A stretch of 64,000 bases of DNA. Source: Phyllobacterium trifolii (lineage in GTDB: Bacteria; Pseudomonadota; Alphaproteobacteria; Rhizobiales; Rhizobiaceae). The notes under the pieces are model-generated. The model made no database searches and was not told the DNA's origin. It worked only from the letters and a program-made list of their open reading frames with translations. Positions within the stretch are counted from its first letter, which is position 1. Each line of letters opens with the position of its first letter. The stretch covers positions 124,001 to 188,000 of the forward strand of contig NZ_JACHXN010000010.1 of the NCBI RefSeq assembly GCF_014192095.1. Reading direction: 5' to 3'. Made by a program: the position numbers and the translations under genes. Shown one piece after another: positions 33,197-42,198 of the stretch.

Positions 33197-33891
33197 GATC
33201 CTGCCTCCAGGAAGCCGCCGTAGCGATTGAGGCGGGTTTCAAGCCGCGCTTGCAGCGACGACAGGACCGAACTCAAGGCGAGATAAATCAGTGCCGCCTC
33301 CACGTAGAGAATGAGCGGTTCATATGTCGTAGCAACAATGCGTTGAGCCGCCTGGAACAACTCCGGCACAGTGATGGCCGCCGCAAGTGAAGTGTCTTTG
33401 ACAAGAGAAATAAAGGTGTTCGATAGCGGTGGAACAGCCACTCTGGCCGCCTGTGGCAAAATAGTCCGCTGCATTGCCTGGCGCCAGTTCATGCCGATCG
33501 AGTAAGCGGCCTCCCACTGGCCCTTTGGAACCGAAGATATAACCGCGCGCAAGATTTCCGACGTATAGGCGCCGATATTCAGGGTGAAACCGATGAGCGC
33601 GGCTGTGAACGCATCAAGCACGATACCAACGCTCGGCAGGCCATAGAATATCAGGAAAAGTTGGACCAGCAGCGGCGTACCGCGAATGATCCAGACATAG
33701 AACTTGACGACCGCCGCAAACGGAGTTGGTGCGAATAGCCGAACAAGCGCAGCTATAAGACCGACGGTAAGTCCAAGCGCGAATGACAACAGCGTCAGCG
33801 GAATGGTGAAAATCAAACCCGCCCACAATAGCGACGGAAGCGATTCGAGCATCAATGACAACCAATGTGTCAAAATCGTTCTCCCCAACAA
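33193..33891 (-). CDS. Polar amino acid ABC transporter permease
   Basis: A 232-residue membrane protein of the His/Glu/Gln/Arg/opine permease family, with five to six helices and the EAA loop V-P-K-G-Q-W-E-A-A-Y-S-I-G near 120-135, followed by the conserved I-L-P-Q-A-A-R-V-A-V-P-P. Only one permease gene is present, so it should act as a homodimer. It is placed between the binding protein and the ATPase on the minus strand, as in cystine and glutamine systems. Confidence 0.92.
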   Translation of the reverse strand: MLGRTILTHWLSLMLESLPSLLWAGLIFTIPLTLLSFALGLTVGLIAALVRLFAPTPFAAVVKFYVWIIRGTPLLVQLFLIFYGLPSVGIVLDAFTAALIGFTLNIGAYTSEILRAVISSVPKGQWEAAYSIGMNWRQAMQRTILPQAARVAVPPLSNTFISLVKDTSLAAAITVPELFQAAQRIVATTYEPLILYVEAALIYLALSSVLSSLQARLETRLNRYGGFLEAGS

Positions 33892-33954
33892 TAAAGGCAG
33901 GGAGCGAACCCCCTGCCCTCTTAGAGCGTAAATAATCCCGATCGTAAACGGTTG

Positions 33955-34725
33955 TTACTTCGAAACGTCCTGTCCGAAATACTTGTCGGCGATCTTTTGA
34001 TACGTACCGTCCGCCTTGATCGTCTCGAGTGCCTTGTTGATGGCGGCGAGCAGATCCGGTTCACCCTTGCGGATGATGATGCCGGAGAAATCGGCATTCT
34101 CCTGCTGCGCCGCAATCTTCACATTGGCGTCAGGCTTATGCTTCTTGAAGTCAAGGAAAGACAGACTGTCGTTGATCGTCGAGTCGGCACGGCCATTGAG
34201 GACCAGCTGGATCGACTGGTCGAAACCGTCTGTTCCAACCAGCTCTGCACCGGCTTCTTGGGCGATCTTGCCGAAATTGCTGGAGAGCGATTGCGCAGAC
34301 TTCTTGCCCTTTAGATCAGCAAAGCCCTTGATCTCCTCGTTGTCGCTCTTGACGATCAAAACTGCCTTTGAAGCAATGTAAGGCTCGGAGAAATCATACT
34401 TTGCCTTGCGCTCCTCGGTGATGCCAACCTGATTGATGACCGTGTCATAGCGGTTGGCGTCGAGACCGGCGATCAGGCCATCCCATTTGCCTTCGAGGAA
34501 CTCGGGCTTGACGCCGAGATTTTTGGCAATCGCCTCACCGATCTCCACATCGAAACCGACGAGCTTGCCCGAGGCATCGTGATAGGTGAACGGTGCGTAG
34601 GTGCCTTCCGTGCCGATCTTGAGAACGCCTGCCGCCTTGATCTGCTCAAGATTGGACGCGGCTTGTGCCTGGGCAGGCACGATTGCAAGGGCACTGACGA
34701 CGAGGAGTGATTTCAACCAGTTCAT
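33955..34725 (-). CDS. Polar amino acid ABC transporter binding protein
   Basis: A 256-residue periplasmic protein. I place the start at 34725 (M-N-W-L-K-S-L-L-V-V), which gives a normal signal peptide cleaved near A-Q-A-A (about 22); the frame continues upstream but adds no meaningful sequence. The mature start L-E-Q-I-K-A-A-G-V-L-K-I-G-T-E-G-T-Y-A-P-F-T-Y and G-F-D-V-E-I are family hallmarks, and the overall look is close to cystine-type (FliY/TcyA) proteins. It is the first gene of this transporter operon. Confidence 0.9.
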   Translation of the reverse strand: MNWLKSLLVVSALAIVPAQAQAASNLEQIKAAGVLKIGTEGTYAPFTYHDASGKLVGFDVEIGEAIAKNLGVKPEFLEGKWDGLIAGLDANRYDTVINQVGITEERKAKYDFSEPYIASKAVLIVKSDNEEIKGFADLKGKKSAQSLSSNFGKIAQEAGAELVGTDGFDQSIQLVLNGRADSTINDSLSFLDFKKHKPDANVKIAAQQENADFSGIIIRKGEPDLLAAINKALETIKADGTYQKIADKYFGQDVSK

Positions 34726-34903
34726 TGTGTTTCCATCCGTTTGTAATTTGCTTTGGGCGTGACCGGAAAGTGTCACTTTGCCGTGGCGCTGTATAGGCAT
34801 TCGACGCCGCCGCCAGGAGCAGACCGGCAAAATTAATACCAGATTTCGGCTGAATGTAGGAATTTTATTCCGCCTGCGGTTACGAATACTTATCCGGATT
34901 CGT

Positions 34904-35971
34904 CTATGCGATCCGCAAGCCGGTCACGCCATGGAAGAGATGCACATCTGCCGCCTTGATACCAAGCCCAATCGCGTCCCCAGGGCCACGATCCGTGCGG
35001 CCCATGGCGAAGATGCAGACCTGCTGGTCGGCGAGTTTGGTATAAAACTGCGTCGAGAGACCGAGTGGCTCTATCACCTCGATCTTTGCCTTCAGCCCCT
35101 CGCCGCCGACCTCGATATTTTCCGGGCGTATGCCAACGGTCACCCGGTCGCCATCCTCCACCTTGAGTTCAGGACGCAACGCGATCATCTGGCCGTCGGT
35201 GAGTTCTGCAGCAACCTTCTTTCCCTCGCGGCCGACAACAGCAGGAAGAAAATTCATACCCGGCGAACCGATGAACCCTGCCACGAACAGGTTAGCCGGA
35301 TGATCATAGAGTTCGAGTGGCGTTCCAACCTGCTGGATGACACCGTCATGCATGACGACGATGCGATCGGCCATCGTCATGGCCTCCACCTGATCGTGCG
35401 TGACGTAGACCGATGTGGTCTTCAGTTGCTGATGCAAAGCCTTGATTTCTGTCCGCATATGGACACGGAGCTTGGCATCGAGGTTTGACAAGGGCTCGTC
35501 GAACAGGAAGACCTTCGGATCGCGCACGATGGCACGGCCCATGGCAACGCGCTGGCGCTGGCCGCCGGAAAGCTGACGCGGAAGGCGCTGCAGCAATACG
35601 TCAAGTCCCAGACGTTTGGCTGCACTGCCGACGCGGCTCATGACCAGTTCCTTTGCCGTCTTGCGCAGCAGCAGGCTGAAGCCCATGTTCGACGCCACAT
35701 CCATATGCGGGTAAAGCGCATAGGACTGGAACACCATGGCGATATCACGATCCTTTGGCGCTACGTCATTGACGACACGCTCGCCAATTTTGATCTCCCC
35801 AGCCGAAATTTCCTCAAGCCCGGCGATCATCCGCAAAAGTGTGGACTTGCCACAGCCAGAGGGTCCGACGAGAACGACGAACTCGCCGTCGGCGATTGAG
35901 AGATCCACTGCCGACAGCACATTCATGGCGCCATAGTTTTTCTGGACATTGGAGATTGTGACGGAAGCCAT
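34904..35971 (-). CDS. Sugar ABC transporter ATP-binding protein (MalK/UgpC type)
   Basis: A 355-residue ATPase with Walker A G-P-S-G-C-G-K-S-T at 37-45, signature L-S-G-G-Q near 134, Walker B F-L-F-D-E-P-L-S-N-L-D near 155, and a C-terminal OB-fold regulatory domain (R-P-E-N-I near 280) typical of MalK. It is the last gene of the minus-strand operon GntR-PLP enzyme-binding protein-two permeases-ATPase. MalK-type ATPases serve sugar, polyol and glycerophosphate importers. The substrate is not evident. Confidence 0.92.
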   Translation of the reverse strand: MASVTISNVQKNYGAMNVLSAVDLSIADGEFVVLVGPSGCGKSTLLRMIAGLEEISAGEIKIGERVVNDVAPKDRDIAMVFQSYALYPHMDVASNMGFSLLLRKTAKELVMSRVGSAAKRLGLDVLLQRLPRQLSGGQRQRVAMGRAIVRDPKVFLFDEPLSNLDAKLRVHMRTEIKALHQQLKTTSVYVTHDQVEAMTMADRIVVMHDGVIQQVGTPLELYDHPANLFVAGFIGSPGMNFLPAVVGREGKKVAAELTDGQMIALRPELKVEDGDRVTVGIRPENIEVGGEGLKAKIEVIEPLGLSTQFYTKLADQQVCIFAMGRTDRGPGDAIGLGIKAADVHLFHGVTGLRIA

Positions 35972-35977
35972 CGATTG

Positions 35978-36826
35978 TTATCCCTTGACTGCGCCAGCGG
36001 TCAGACCGGTGACGAGATATCGTTGCAGGAAGGCGAAGAACAGGCATGCGGGGATGAGTGCGAGCACCGAAGCTGCCATCATCTGACCCCAGTCGACCGC
36101 AAATTTGCCGATGAAGGTCAAAAGCCCAACGGCGAAGGTTTTCTGGCTGTCGCTGCTGATAAGCATCAACGCGAAAAGCAGTTCGCTCCACGCGGCAGTG
36201 AAGACGAAGCCGAGCGTCGCACCCATGCCCGGCAATGTCAGCGGGATGATGACCTTGCGCAGCGCCTGTGAACGGCTGCAACCATCGATCATCGCTGCCT
36301 CTTCCAGATCCTTTGGAATGCCGTCGAAGAATGACTGCATCAGGAAGGTCGCAAAGGCGATGTTGAAAGCGATGTAGATGATGATGAGGCCCGTCAGGCT
36401 ATTGGTAAGCCCCAGCTGACCCATGATGCGATAGATCGGCGGAATCACCATGACCAATGGAAAGGTCTGGGTCAGAAGCAGCGTTACCGCGACAGTGGTT
36501 TTGCCCCGGAAGGAAAACCGGGACATGGCATAGCCAGCGGCCGAAGCGACGATTGTGACAAGGACGGCCGTAATCACCGAAACAATCACGCTGTTCATGA
36601 AATAACGCGGGAAATCCGTGGCGCGCAACACGGTCTTGTAGTTCTCCCATGTCGAGATGGAAGGCCACAAGGTTATGCCCTCCGAATAGAGCAATGACTG
36701 CGGCGTCACCGAAATCTTCAGCGTCCAGAACAGTGGAAACAGTGCGAAAATGACGTAGGCACCAACTGCGGTGTAGAGACCGATGCCACCGAGAATACGG
36801 GCGTTGCGTGAGCGTCCTGCGATCAT
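35978..36826 (-). CDS. Sugar ABC transporter permease (MalG type)
   Basis: The start was placed at the ATG overlapping the preceding permease stop (ATGA at 36823-36826), giving 282 residues; the longer open frame only runs into the other permease gene. Six membrane helices are visible. The EAA loop D-L-E-E-A-A-M-I-D-G-C-S-R near 195 is followed by V-I-I-P-L-T-L-P. It ends G-L-T-A-G-A-V-K-G, the common MalG C-terminus. It pairs with the MalF-type permease encoded immediately upstream. Confidence 0.92.
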   Translation of the reverse strand: MIAGRSRNARILGGIGLYTAVGAYVIFALFPLFWTLKISVTPQSLLYSEGITLWPSISTWENYKTVLRATDFPRYFMNSVIVSVITAVLVTIVASAAGYAMSRFSFRGKTTVAVTLLLTQTFPLVMVIPPIYRIMGQLGLTNSLTGLIIIYIAFNIAFATFLMQSFFDGIPKDLEEAAMIDGCSRSQALRKVIIPLTLPGMGATLGFVFTAAWSELLFALMLISSDSQKTFAVGLLTFIGKFAVDWGQMMAASVLALIPACLFFAFLQRYLVTGLTAGAVKG

Positions 36827-37752
36827 GACGACCTCACAAGTGACTTGCGGATACGGATCAAAACGATGGCGTATAATATGAGAAGCGCCAGCAACAGCAC
36901 CGCAACGGCGGAGGCATAGCCCTTGTCCAGCGTCTTGAAGGCGCTGACATAGATATAGGTGGCGACTGTGTTGGTCGCGCCGGCGGGACCGCCCTCGGTC
37001 ATCACGTAGATCAGATCGGCGAAGGTCGCGATCCATATCGTCCGAAGCATCACGGTGATCGCGATGGTCGGCGCAAGGAATGGCAGTGTCACCTTGGTGA
37101 AGCGTTGCCATGGATTGGCGCCGTCGATCGCCGCTGCCTCATGAAGTTCTCCCGGGATGGATTTCAGTGCCGCCAGCAGCGTGATCGCAAAGAAAGGCAC
37201 CCCAAACCAGACATTGGCGATGATCGGCCCCCACATCGCGGTGGCGGGATTGGAGAGAATGTTGGTTGGAGCGGACTGGATACCAAGCGCATAGAGCCAG
37301 TGCGGCAAAGGTCCGACGATCGGGTTGAACAGCCATGCCCATGTCAGCCCCGAAAGAAAGGACGGCACGGCCCAAGGCAGAAAGACGATTGCCTGCACGA
37401 TTTTCTTGCCTGCGAAATCCCTGTCGAGCAGCAGAGCAAGTCCGAGGCCAAGAAAGAATTGAAAAAACAGGCTGGCGACTGTCCACCACAGGGTATTCAT
37501 CAGCGCCTGCCCGAGATTGGGATCGTGCAGCAAGGCCTGATATTGCGCGAGTCCGACATATTCGGATTTGAAAGCCGAGAATTTGCGGAAGGAATAGCTG
37601 ATGCCGAAGACCAGCGGCACCACCAGCACCAGCATGAGCAAAACCATGGCAGGGCTCAAATAAAGCCATGGTTCGAACGCGCTGGCAAAGCCACGCTTGC
37701 CGGCCCTTTCCCTGTTGTGCGGCAGGCCTGCCGTCGTCGATTGCATCACCAT
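36823..37752 (-). CDS. Sugar ABC transporter permease (MalF type)
   Basis: A 309-residue membrane protein with six helices and the EAA loop E-L-H-E-A-A-A-I-D-G-A-N-P-W near 215, followed by V-T-L-P-F-L-A-P. It overlaps the MalG-type gene by four bases. The gap of 114 bases to the binding protein gene upstream has no clear terminator. Together with the genes at 34904, 35978 and 37867 it completes one importer. Confidence 0.92.
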   Translation of the reverse strand: MVMQSTTAGLPHNRERAGKRGFASAFEPWLYLSPAMVLLMLVLVVPLVFGISYSFRKFSAFKSEYVGLAQYQALLHDPNLGQALMNTLWWTVASLFFQFFLGLGLALLLDRDFAGKKIVQAIVFLPWAVPSFLSGLTWAWLFNPIVGPLPHWLYALGIQSAPTNILSNPATAMWGPIIANVWFGVPFFAITLLAALKSIPGELHEAAAIDGANPWQRFTKVTLPFLAPTIAITVMLRTIWIATFADLIYVMTEGGPAGATNTVATYIYVSAFKTLDKGYASAVAVLLLALLILYAIVLIRIRKSLVRSS

Positions 37753-37866
37753 GTTGATCGGCCCCTCATTAGTCGGCTCCTCTTACGCTCGCCCGGCAAA
37801 TAACGGGTCATGCGCAAAAAGAACATGCTCCGGCACATAGGCACCGGAGCATCTTTTCATTGCTTG

Positions 37867-39147
37867 TTATTTCTTGTTCTTGGCCATCCAGGCCTGCTGC
37901 TGTTCGGTGAGGAATGCAGCCCACTCGTCAGCGACGGCCTTCGGCGTCTTCTGGCCAAGCAGCACTTCCTGGAAATTCTTGACTGAAACGGAGTCGTAGA
38001 AATTGCCGAGGTTCTCGAGATATGTCGGAGGCGTGACGAACTCGAATGTCTTCGGGTCATTCATTTCCTCAAACCAGCCCTTGAAGCTGTCAGCGCCAAA
38101 ATATGGATCCTTGTCGGCGCCATTGTGGATAGGGATAACACCGACATTCTTGGCGAATTCGAGATTGTCTTCCGGTGACAACAATGTGCCCATCAACTTA
38201 AAGGCTTCGTCCTTGACCTTCGAATTGGCAAACATCGCCCAGCCGGCATAGCCGAGCGTCGGATAGGACTTGCCGTTCGGTCCGGTCGGCAGCGGCGCAA
38301 CGCCAAAGTCTTCCGCTTTCATCTTCTCGGCAATACCGATCAGCGCGTCCGGATCCTGATCGAGCATGGCGCAGGTCCCGGAATAGAAACCGGTCACGAC
38401 CTCGTTGAAACCCCAGCTGACGCTATCCTTCGGCGCATAACCGTTCTTGTAGATGTCAGCCAGCATCTCGAGGCCCTTGACAGCGCCTGGCTCGTTCAAA
38501 GTCGCTGTGCCATCCGCATTGAAGTATCCACCCTTGCCATTGGCGATGTTCATGAACATCTGCACGCCATTGAAACCGCCGGGACCGCCGCGCAGGCAAT
38601 AGCCATACTTGCCCTGGATCGCCGAGATCTTCTTGTTGGCTTCCATGAATTCGTCGAGCGTCTTCGGCGCTTCTTTCAGACCGGCTTCGGCGAACAGCTT
38701 CTTGTTCCAGAACATGGCCCGGATATAGTAGCCATAAGGGATCATGTATTGCTTGTTGTCGACCACCGAGCCGAACTGCTTGGCGCGATCGCCGAGTGTT
38801 CCGGCGTCCTTCCATTTGGTCATATAGGGCCCGAGATCCTCGAGCTGACCATTGGTTGCATAAAGACCCATCCAGCGCTCCGGCATCTCGACGATGTCTG
38901 GCGTGTCGCCTGCCTGAACCATGGTCAGGAATTTTTCGAAAGCCTGCCCCCACGGTAACGAGACAAGCTCGACCTTAGTACCGGGATTGGCCTGTTCGAA
39001 GCTGGCGATCTGCTTCTTGAGCAGTTCCGTGCGCGGCGGGCTGGTAATCACCTCCACCATCTTGATCGTCGTATCGGCGAAAGCCGCCGAAACGGTCATC
39101 GACAGGGCTGCGATGCCCGCCAGAAATGTTCCCATTCGTTTTTGCAT
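37867..39147 (-). CDS. Sugar-type extracellular solute-binding protein (family 1)
   Basis: A 426-residue periplasmic protein with a signal peptide (cleavage near A-F-A-D at 22-25) and a GGGAG ribosome site. It has the family 1 binding protein pattern: F-E-Q-A-N-P-G-T-K-V-E-L near 50, then a long C-terminal half with tryptophans typical of ligand stacking. Its gene follows the PLP enzyme by 22 bases. The link between a sugar-type importer and a Cys/Met-type lyase suggests a substrate containing nitrogen or sulfur, though this is only context. Confidence 0.9.
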   Translation of the reverse strand: MQKRMGTFLAGIAALSMTVSAAFADTTIKMVEVITSPPRTELLKKQIASFEQANPGTKVELVSLPWGQAFEKFLTMVQAGDTPDIVEMPERWMGLYATNGQLEDLGPYMTKWKDAGTLGDRAKQFGSVVDNKQYMIPYGYYIRAMFWNKKLFAEAGLKEAPKTLDEFMEANKKISAIQGKYGYCLRGGPGGFNGVQMFMNIANGKGGYFNADGTATLNEPGAVKGLEMLADIYKNGYAPKDSVSWGFNEVVTGFYSGTCAMLDQDPDALIGIAEKMKAEDFGVAPLPTGPNGKSYPTLGYAGWAMFANSKVKDEAFKLMGTLLSPEDNLEFAKNVGVIPIHNGADKDPYFGADSFKGWFEEMNDPKTFEFVTPPTYLENLGNFYDSVSVKNFQEVLLGQKTPKAVADEWAAFLTEQQQAWMAKNKK

Positions 39148-39169
39148 TAGAAAGCTCCCATTCTTAAGT

Positions 39170-40357
39170 TCAGCGTTTGGCTTTTGTCAGTGCGTTCACG
39201 AGGTCCGCCCAAAGCTCCTCTACACTTTCGAGTCCCACGTGAAGGCGGATCGTCCGGGGGCTGACACCGAAGCGCCCGATCGAATTTGCATCCGGCGTCT
39301 GCTGCAAGGAAGCAAGCGCCGGAACAACGAGACTTTCGTGACCGCCCCAGCTGACGCCGATGCGGAACAGCTTCAGCGCATCGACAAAGGTCGGTACGTC
39401 GACGTCCTCCGTAACTTCGAAGGAAAACAAGCCCGAATAGCCGCTAAGCGTCACTTTACCCGGATGATTGGAATAGACCGGATGCATCACGCGCTCGACA
39501 TCGCCATGCGCCTTGAGGCGTTCGGCGATGGTCAGTCCGCTTTTCATATGATGCGGCAGCCGGAGGGTCAGCGTGCGCAGACCGCGCAGCAGCAGCCATG
39601 CCTCAAATGGCGATAGCTTGGCGCCGAGATAAGAATAGGTGCGGCCATTGATCCGCTCGATCATTTCGCGCGATCCGGCGACGACACCGGCAACAGTGTC
39701 ACTGTGCCCACCGAGATATTTCGAAGCAGAATGCATGACCAGATCGATGCCGTGGGCAATCGGCTGCTGGAACAGCGGCGTCGCCCAGGAATTGTCAATC
39801 GTGGTTACAATGCCGTGCTGCTTGGCAAGCTTCGCATAGTGCGCGATGTCCTGCAGCTCGAACATCATCGAACTCGGGCTTTCGAGATAGAGCAGCTTTG
39901 CCCCCGGCAAGGCGGCAGCCACTGCATCAGGATCGGAGCCGTCCACGTAATCCACTTTGATGCCAAGATGCGGCAGAAGCCGTTCGAACAAACGGTAAGC
40001 ATCGCCATAGCAATTGCGCACCGCAACGATACGATCGCCCGCGCCGACAAAGGCCAGCACCATGGCACTGATCGCACCCATGCCGCTCGAAAAGGCACGA
40101 GCGGCTTCCGCCCCTTCAAGTGCAGCAATCTTGGCCTCGAACTCCATGACCGTCGGATTATCGCCGCGTGAATACATCGGCTGGCGCTTGCGTCCCGCGA
40201 ATGCATCGGCCATCGCCGCATAATTGTCGAAGGTGAAAAGCGACGTCTGATAGATCGGAGGAACGACGGAACCGCCTGGGAAAGGCTCGTCATGCGCAAG
40301 CAGTGTTGCAGCTTGCGCCATCATGTCCTGGTCGTGAAAATACGGGTTGTCGCTCAT
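39170..40357 (-). CDS. Cys/Met metabolism PLP-dependent enzyme
   Basis: A 395-residue enzyme of the cystathionine gamma-synthase/lyase family (fold type I). The PLP lysine lies in H-S-A-S-K-Y-L-G-G-H-S-D near 210. The segments G-M-G-A-I-S-A near 95 and T-I-D-N-S-W-A-T-P near 185 hold the cofactor. Members perform beta- or gamma-elimination or replacement on sulfur amino acids. Its ATG overlaps the GntR stop by four bases and the importer genes follow, so it probably acts on what the importer brings in. The exact reaction is not predictable. Confidence 0.9.
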   Translation of the reverse strand: MSDNPYFHDQDMMAQAATLLAHDEPFPGGSVVPPIYQTSLFTFDNYAAMADAFAGRKRQPMYSRGDNPTVMEFEAKIAALEGAEAARAFSSGMGAISAMVLAFVGAGDRIVAVRNCYGDAYRLFERLLPHLGIKVDYVDGSDPDAVAAALPGAKLLYLESPSSMMFELQDIAHYAKLAKQHGIVTTIDNSWATPLFQQPIAHGIDLVMHSASKYLGGHSDTVAGVVAGSREMIERINGRTYSYLGAKLSPFEAWLLLRGLRTLTLRLPHHMKSGLTIAERLKAHGDVERVMHPVYSNHPGKVTLSGYSGLFSFEVTEDVDVPTFVDALKLFRIGVSWGGHESLVVPALASLQQTPDANSIGRFGVSPRTIRLHVGLESVEELWADLVNALTKAKR

Positions 40358-41097
40358 GCTTGGCTCTTCTTGTTCTGCTTTTTCAGGTTTGCCGCCCCGC
40401 GCTTGAGGTCATCCTCGACGGTGGCAATCAGCTTCAATGCCTCGCCGCGTGCGGCAATCGGGTCGCGTGCGGCGATCGCATTGAAAAGGGTCCGATGGTA
40501 GGGAAAGCTGGCGTGGCCAAAATCCCGCACCCCCAGCGGATGCTCCCAGAACCGGTGGAACATCTCGTACATGGCTGCAATGATCTGTTCGAACAGCGGA
40601 TTGCCCGAGGTGCGGAACACAGCAAGATGAAAGTCCCAGTCTTCATCGGCAGACATGCCGTGGCGTACGTGGAACGCCTCTTCCATGATGATCAGCTTCT
40701 GCTCGATCAGGGCAATATCGGCATCGGTAGCGCGCTCCGCACAGAGAACGGCGGCTTCCGCCTCGAGACCGCGGCGAATTTCCAGTGTGTGCATCAGACT
40801 GTTGAAATCATTGCCGGAGGGCAGCGTCAGCGGCATATGCAGCATATTGCGCGTAACGGCAGCCTTCAGATAGGTGCCACTGCCCTGGCGCCTCTCGACA
40901 AGGCCGAGTTCCTGCCAGCGGGTCAGCGCCTCACGCACGGTTGTACGGCTGACTCTCAGGTGTTCTGCAAGCAAACGCTCGGTCGGTAAGCGGTCTCCCG
41001 GCTTCAAGGCCTCTCCCGTCACGAAATCCACCAGCGCATGCAACACCGCGTCATCGCGGGATGCGGTATGAACCGGGGAAAGGATCGGACTGATCAA
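40354..41097 (-). CDS. GntR-family regulator, FadR subfamily
   Basis: A regulator with winged helix (about 20-75, R-L-P-T-E-R-L-L-A-E-H-L-R-V-S-R-T-T-V-R-E-A-L) and an all-helical FCD effector domain with metal-ligand-like residues D-W-D-F-H and H-R-T-L-F. I place the start at the TTG at 41097, which has AGGTGA seven bases upstream; an ATG at 41142 lacks a ribosome site and would put the operator at 41109-41139 inside the gene. It heads the PLP enzyme/importer operon and probably represses it. Confidence 0.88.
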   Translation of the reverse strand: MISPILSPVHTASRDDAVLHALVDFVTGEALKPGDRLPTERLLAEHLRVSRTTVREALTRWQELGLVERRQGSGTYLKAAVTRNMLHMPLTLPSGNDFNSLMHTLEIRRGLEAEAAVLCAERATDADIALIEQKLIIMEEAFHVRHGMSADEDWDFHLAVFRTSGNPLFEQIIAAMYEMFHRFWEHPLGVRDFGHASFPYHRTLFNAIAARDPIAARGEALKLIATVEDDLKRGAANLKKQNKKSQA

Positions 41098-41108
41098 CGA
41101 AGCATCAC

Positions 41109-41139
41109 CTGAATTGGTTGGACCATTGTGCCAATTCAG
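41109..41139. promoter_or_regulatory. GntR operator region (TGGT-N3-ACCA inside a longer inverted repeat)
   Basis: CTGAATTGG (41109-41117) and CCAATTCAG (41131-41139) form perfect nine-base arms. Within them TGGT-TGG-ACCA (41115-41125) matches the FadR-subfamily consensus TGGT-N3-ACCA. It sits directly upstream of the proposed GntR start, consistent with autoregulation. Confidence 0.65.
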
Positions 41140-41327
41140 CATGAATGGAAGGAGGAGTCAAATGCTCCCAGGAGTCTTTCCAAAATCATTCTGATTGCAG
41201 GACCTGGAGATCCGTCTGGCAATTTCTTCCTCGCATTGCCTGGATCTTCACCGCTGCGAAAATGGTCTCACGCCATTCGGCACAGACGTCACCTTGTCGA
41301 ATACCTACGGCGCCGGCGGCACGGATT

Positions 41328-41582
41328 TCACGTATGCCGCCTCTTATCAAGTTCAATTGCCTCGGCTCGTGTCAGCCCGATATCCTGAAGCAGGCGATCA
41401 CTCAGCTTTGTCAGCGGGTCACCCGTCGGTTCGGCGTGTAGGCCAGAAGCAAAGACCTTGCCAATGAGGCCCAACAGACGCTCTAGAAGATCGGGTGGCG
41501 TGCCAACGTCCCTGGCAGAAAAGCTCCGGCCCTGACGATGGCGACGGATTTCTAGTAGACCAGTCGTCTCTGAATATGTCAT
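41328..41582 (-). CDS. Small DUF1127-like protein
   Basis: An 84-residue protein whose C-terminal part L-S-D-R-L-L-Q-D-I-G-L-T-R-A-E-A matches the DUF1127 ending (L-x-D-x-x-L-x-D-I-G-L-x-R). Such small, arginine-rich proteins in Rhizobiales and related bacteria have been tied to RNA binding and nutrient or stress adaptation. The start has TAGGAG eight bases upstream. A copy of the TetR operator lies in codons 5-9, so transcription is probably controlled by the TetR protein encoded next door. It is 11 bases from the TetR stop codon on the same strand. Confidence 0.7.
   Translation of the reverse strand: MTYSETTGLLEIRRHRQGRSFSARDVGTPPDLLERLLGLIGKVFASGLHAEPTGDPLTKLSDRLLQDIGLTRAEAIELDKRRHT
41556..41569. 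promoter_or_regulatory. TetR-type operator, second copy
   Basis: Fourteen bases (TAGACCAGTCGTCT) are identical to the palindrome before the tetR gene at 42199-42213; only the last base of the right arm differs. It falls at the very start of the DUF1127-like gene. Confidence 0.6.
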
Positions 41583-41593
41583 AATATTGGCTC

Positions 41594-42187
41594 CTATGCT
41601 TTCTGTGTAAGCAGGACATCAAGTGTCATGGCCCTGAACCGTTGAAGGGGCTTGATGCTTCCCTCTGCCTTCATCCTGACCAGCGCGCCCTCATAGGCGT
41701 CGATCAAAAAGGCAGCGGTTTCATCCGGATCAAGATATTCCGGCAATTCCCCGGCATCACGCGCTTCGCGCAGTACGGCCCTGAAATCACCCTGCCAAGC
41801 GGTGAACGAGCGATGTAACTCACGCTGGAGCACTTCGCTATGTGCCGCAATGGATTGGGATAGATTGCCCAAAAGGCAACCACAGGTTGGATCGCCCGAC
41901 CCGTATTCTTTTTCATAATATTCGAAATAGTCGCGCAGACGCCGCAGCGGCGATCTCGTCTTGTCTTCCAGCAGAAGCTGTGTCCGCACCTTCTGGTTGT
42001 TGTTACAATAGGAGGCGAGTACCGCAGAAGCGAACTCTTCCTTGCTTGTGAAGAAGTGATAGAACGAACCCTTCGGCACGCCCGCCGATTTGAGGATCGG
42101 GCCGATCCCCGCCCCTTCATAGCCGTGGGAAAGAAGCGCCTTTATGCCCTCGTCGATCAAAACTGCTCGTGTGTCGGTTTTACCCAT
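41594..42187 (-). CDS. TetR-family transcriptional regulator
   Basis: A 197-residue repressor from the ATG at 42187; the frame is open further upstream without support. The helix-turn-helix is at about residues 5-50 (A-G-I-G-P-I-L-K-S-A-G-V-P-K-G-S-F-Y-H-F-F), the AcrR/NemR-like pattern, and the C-terminal domain contains C-G-C-L-L-G-N, with cysteines that could sense electrophiles as in NemR-like proteins (inference). The operator palindrome 12 bases upstream points to autoregulation, and a second copy to control of the DUF1127-like gene. Confidence 0.9.
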   Translation of the reverse strand: MGKTDTRAVLIDEGIKALLSHGYEGAGIGPILKSAGVPKGSFYHFFTSKEEFASAVLASYCNNNQKVRTQLLLEDKTRSPLRRLRDYFEYYEKEYGSGDPTCGCLLGNLSQSIAAHSEVLQRELHRSFTAWQGDFRAVLREARDAGELPEYLDPDETAAFLIDAYEGALVRMKAEGSIKPLQRFRAMTLDVLLTQKA

Positions 42188-42198
42188 GCTGTAAATAA

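Noticed and set aside
35978-37111. Long form of the MalG-type permease
   Set aside because: The extra N-terminal residues are out-of-frame sequence of the preceding permease gene. The overlapping ATG at 36826 gives the normal family length.
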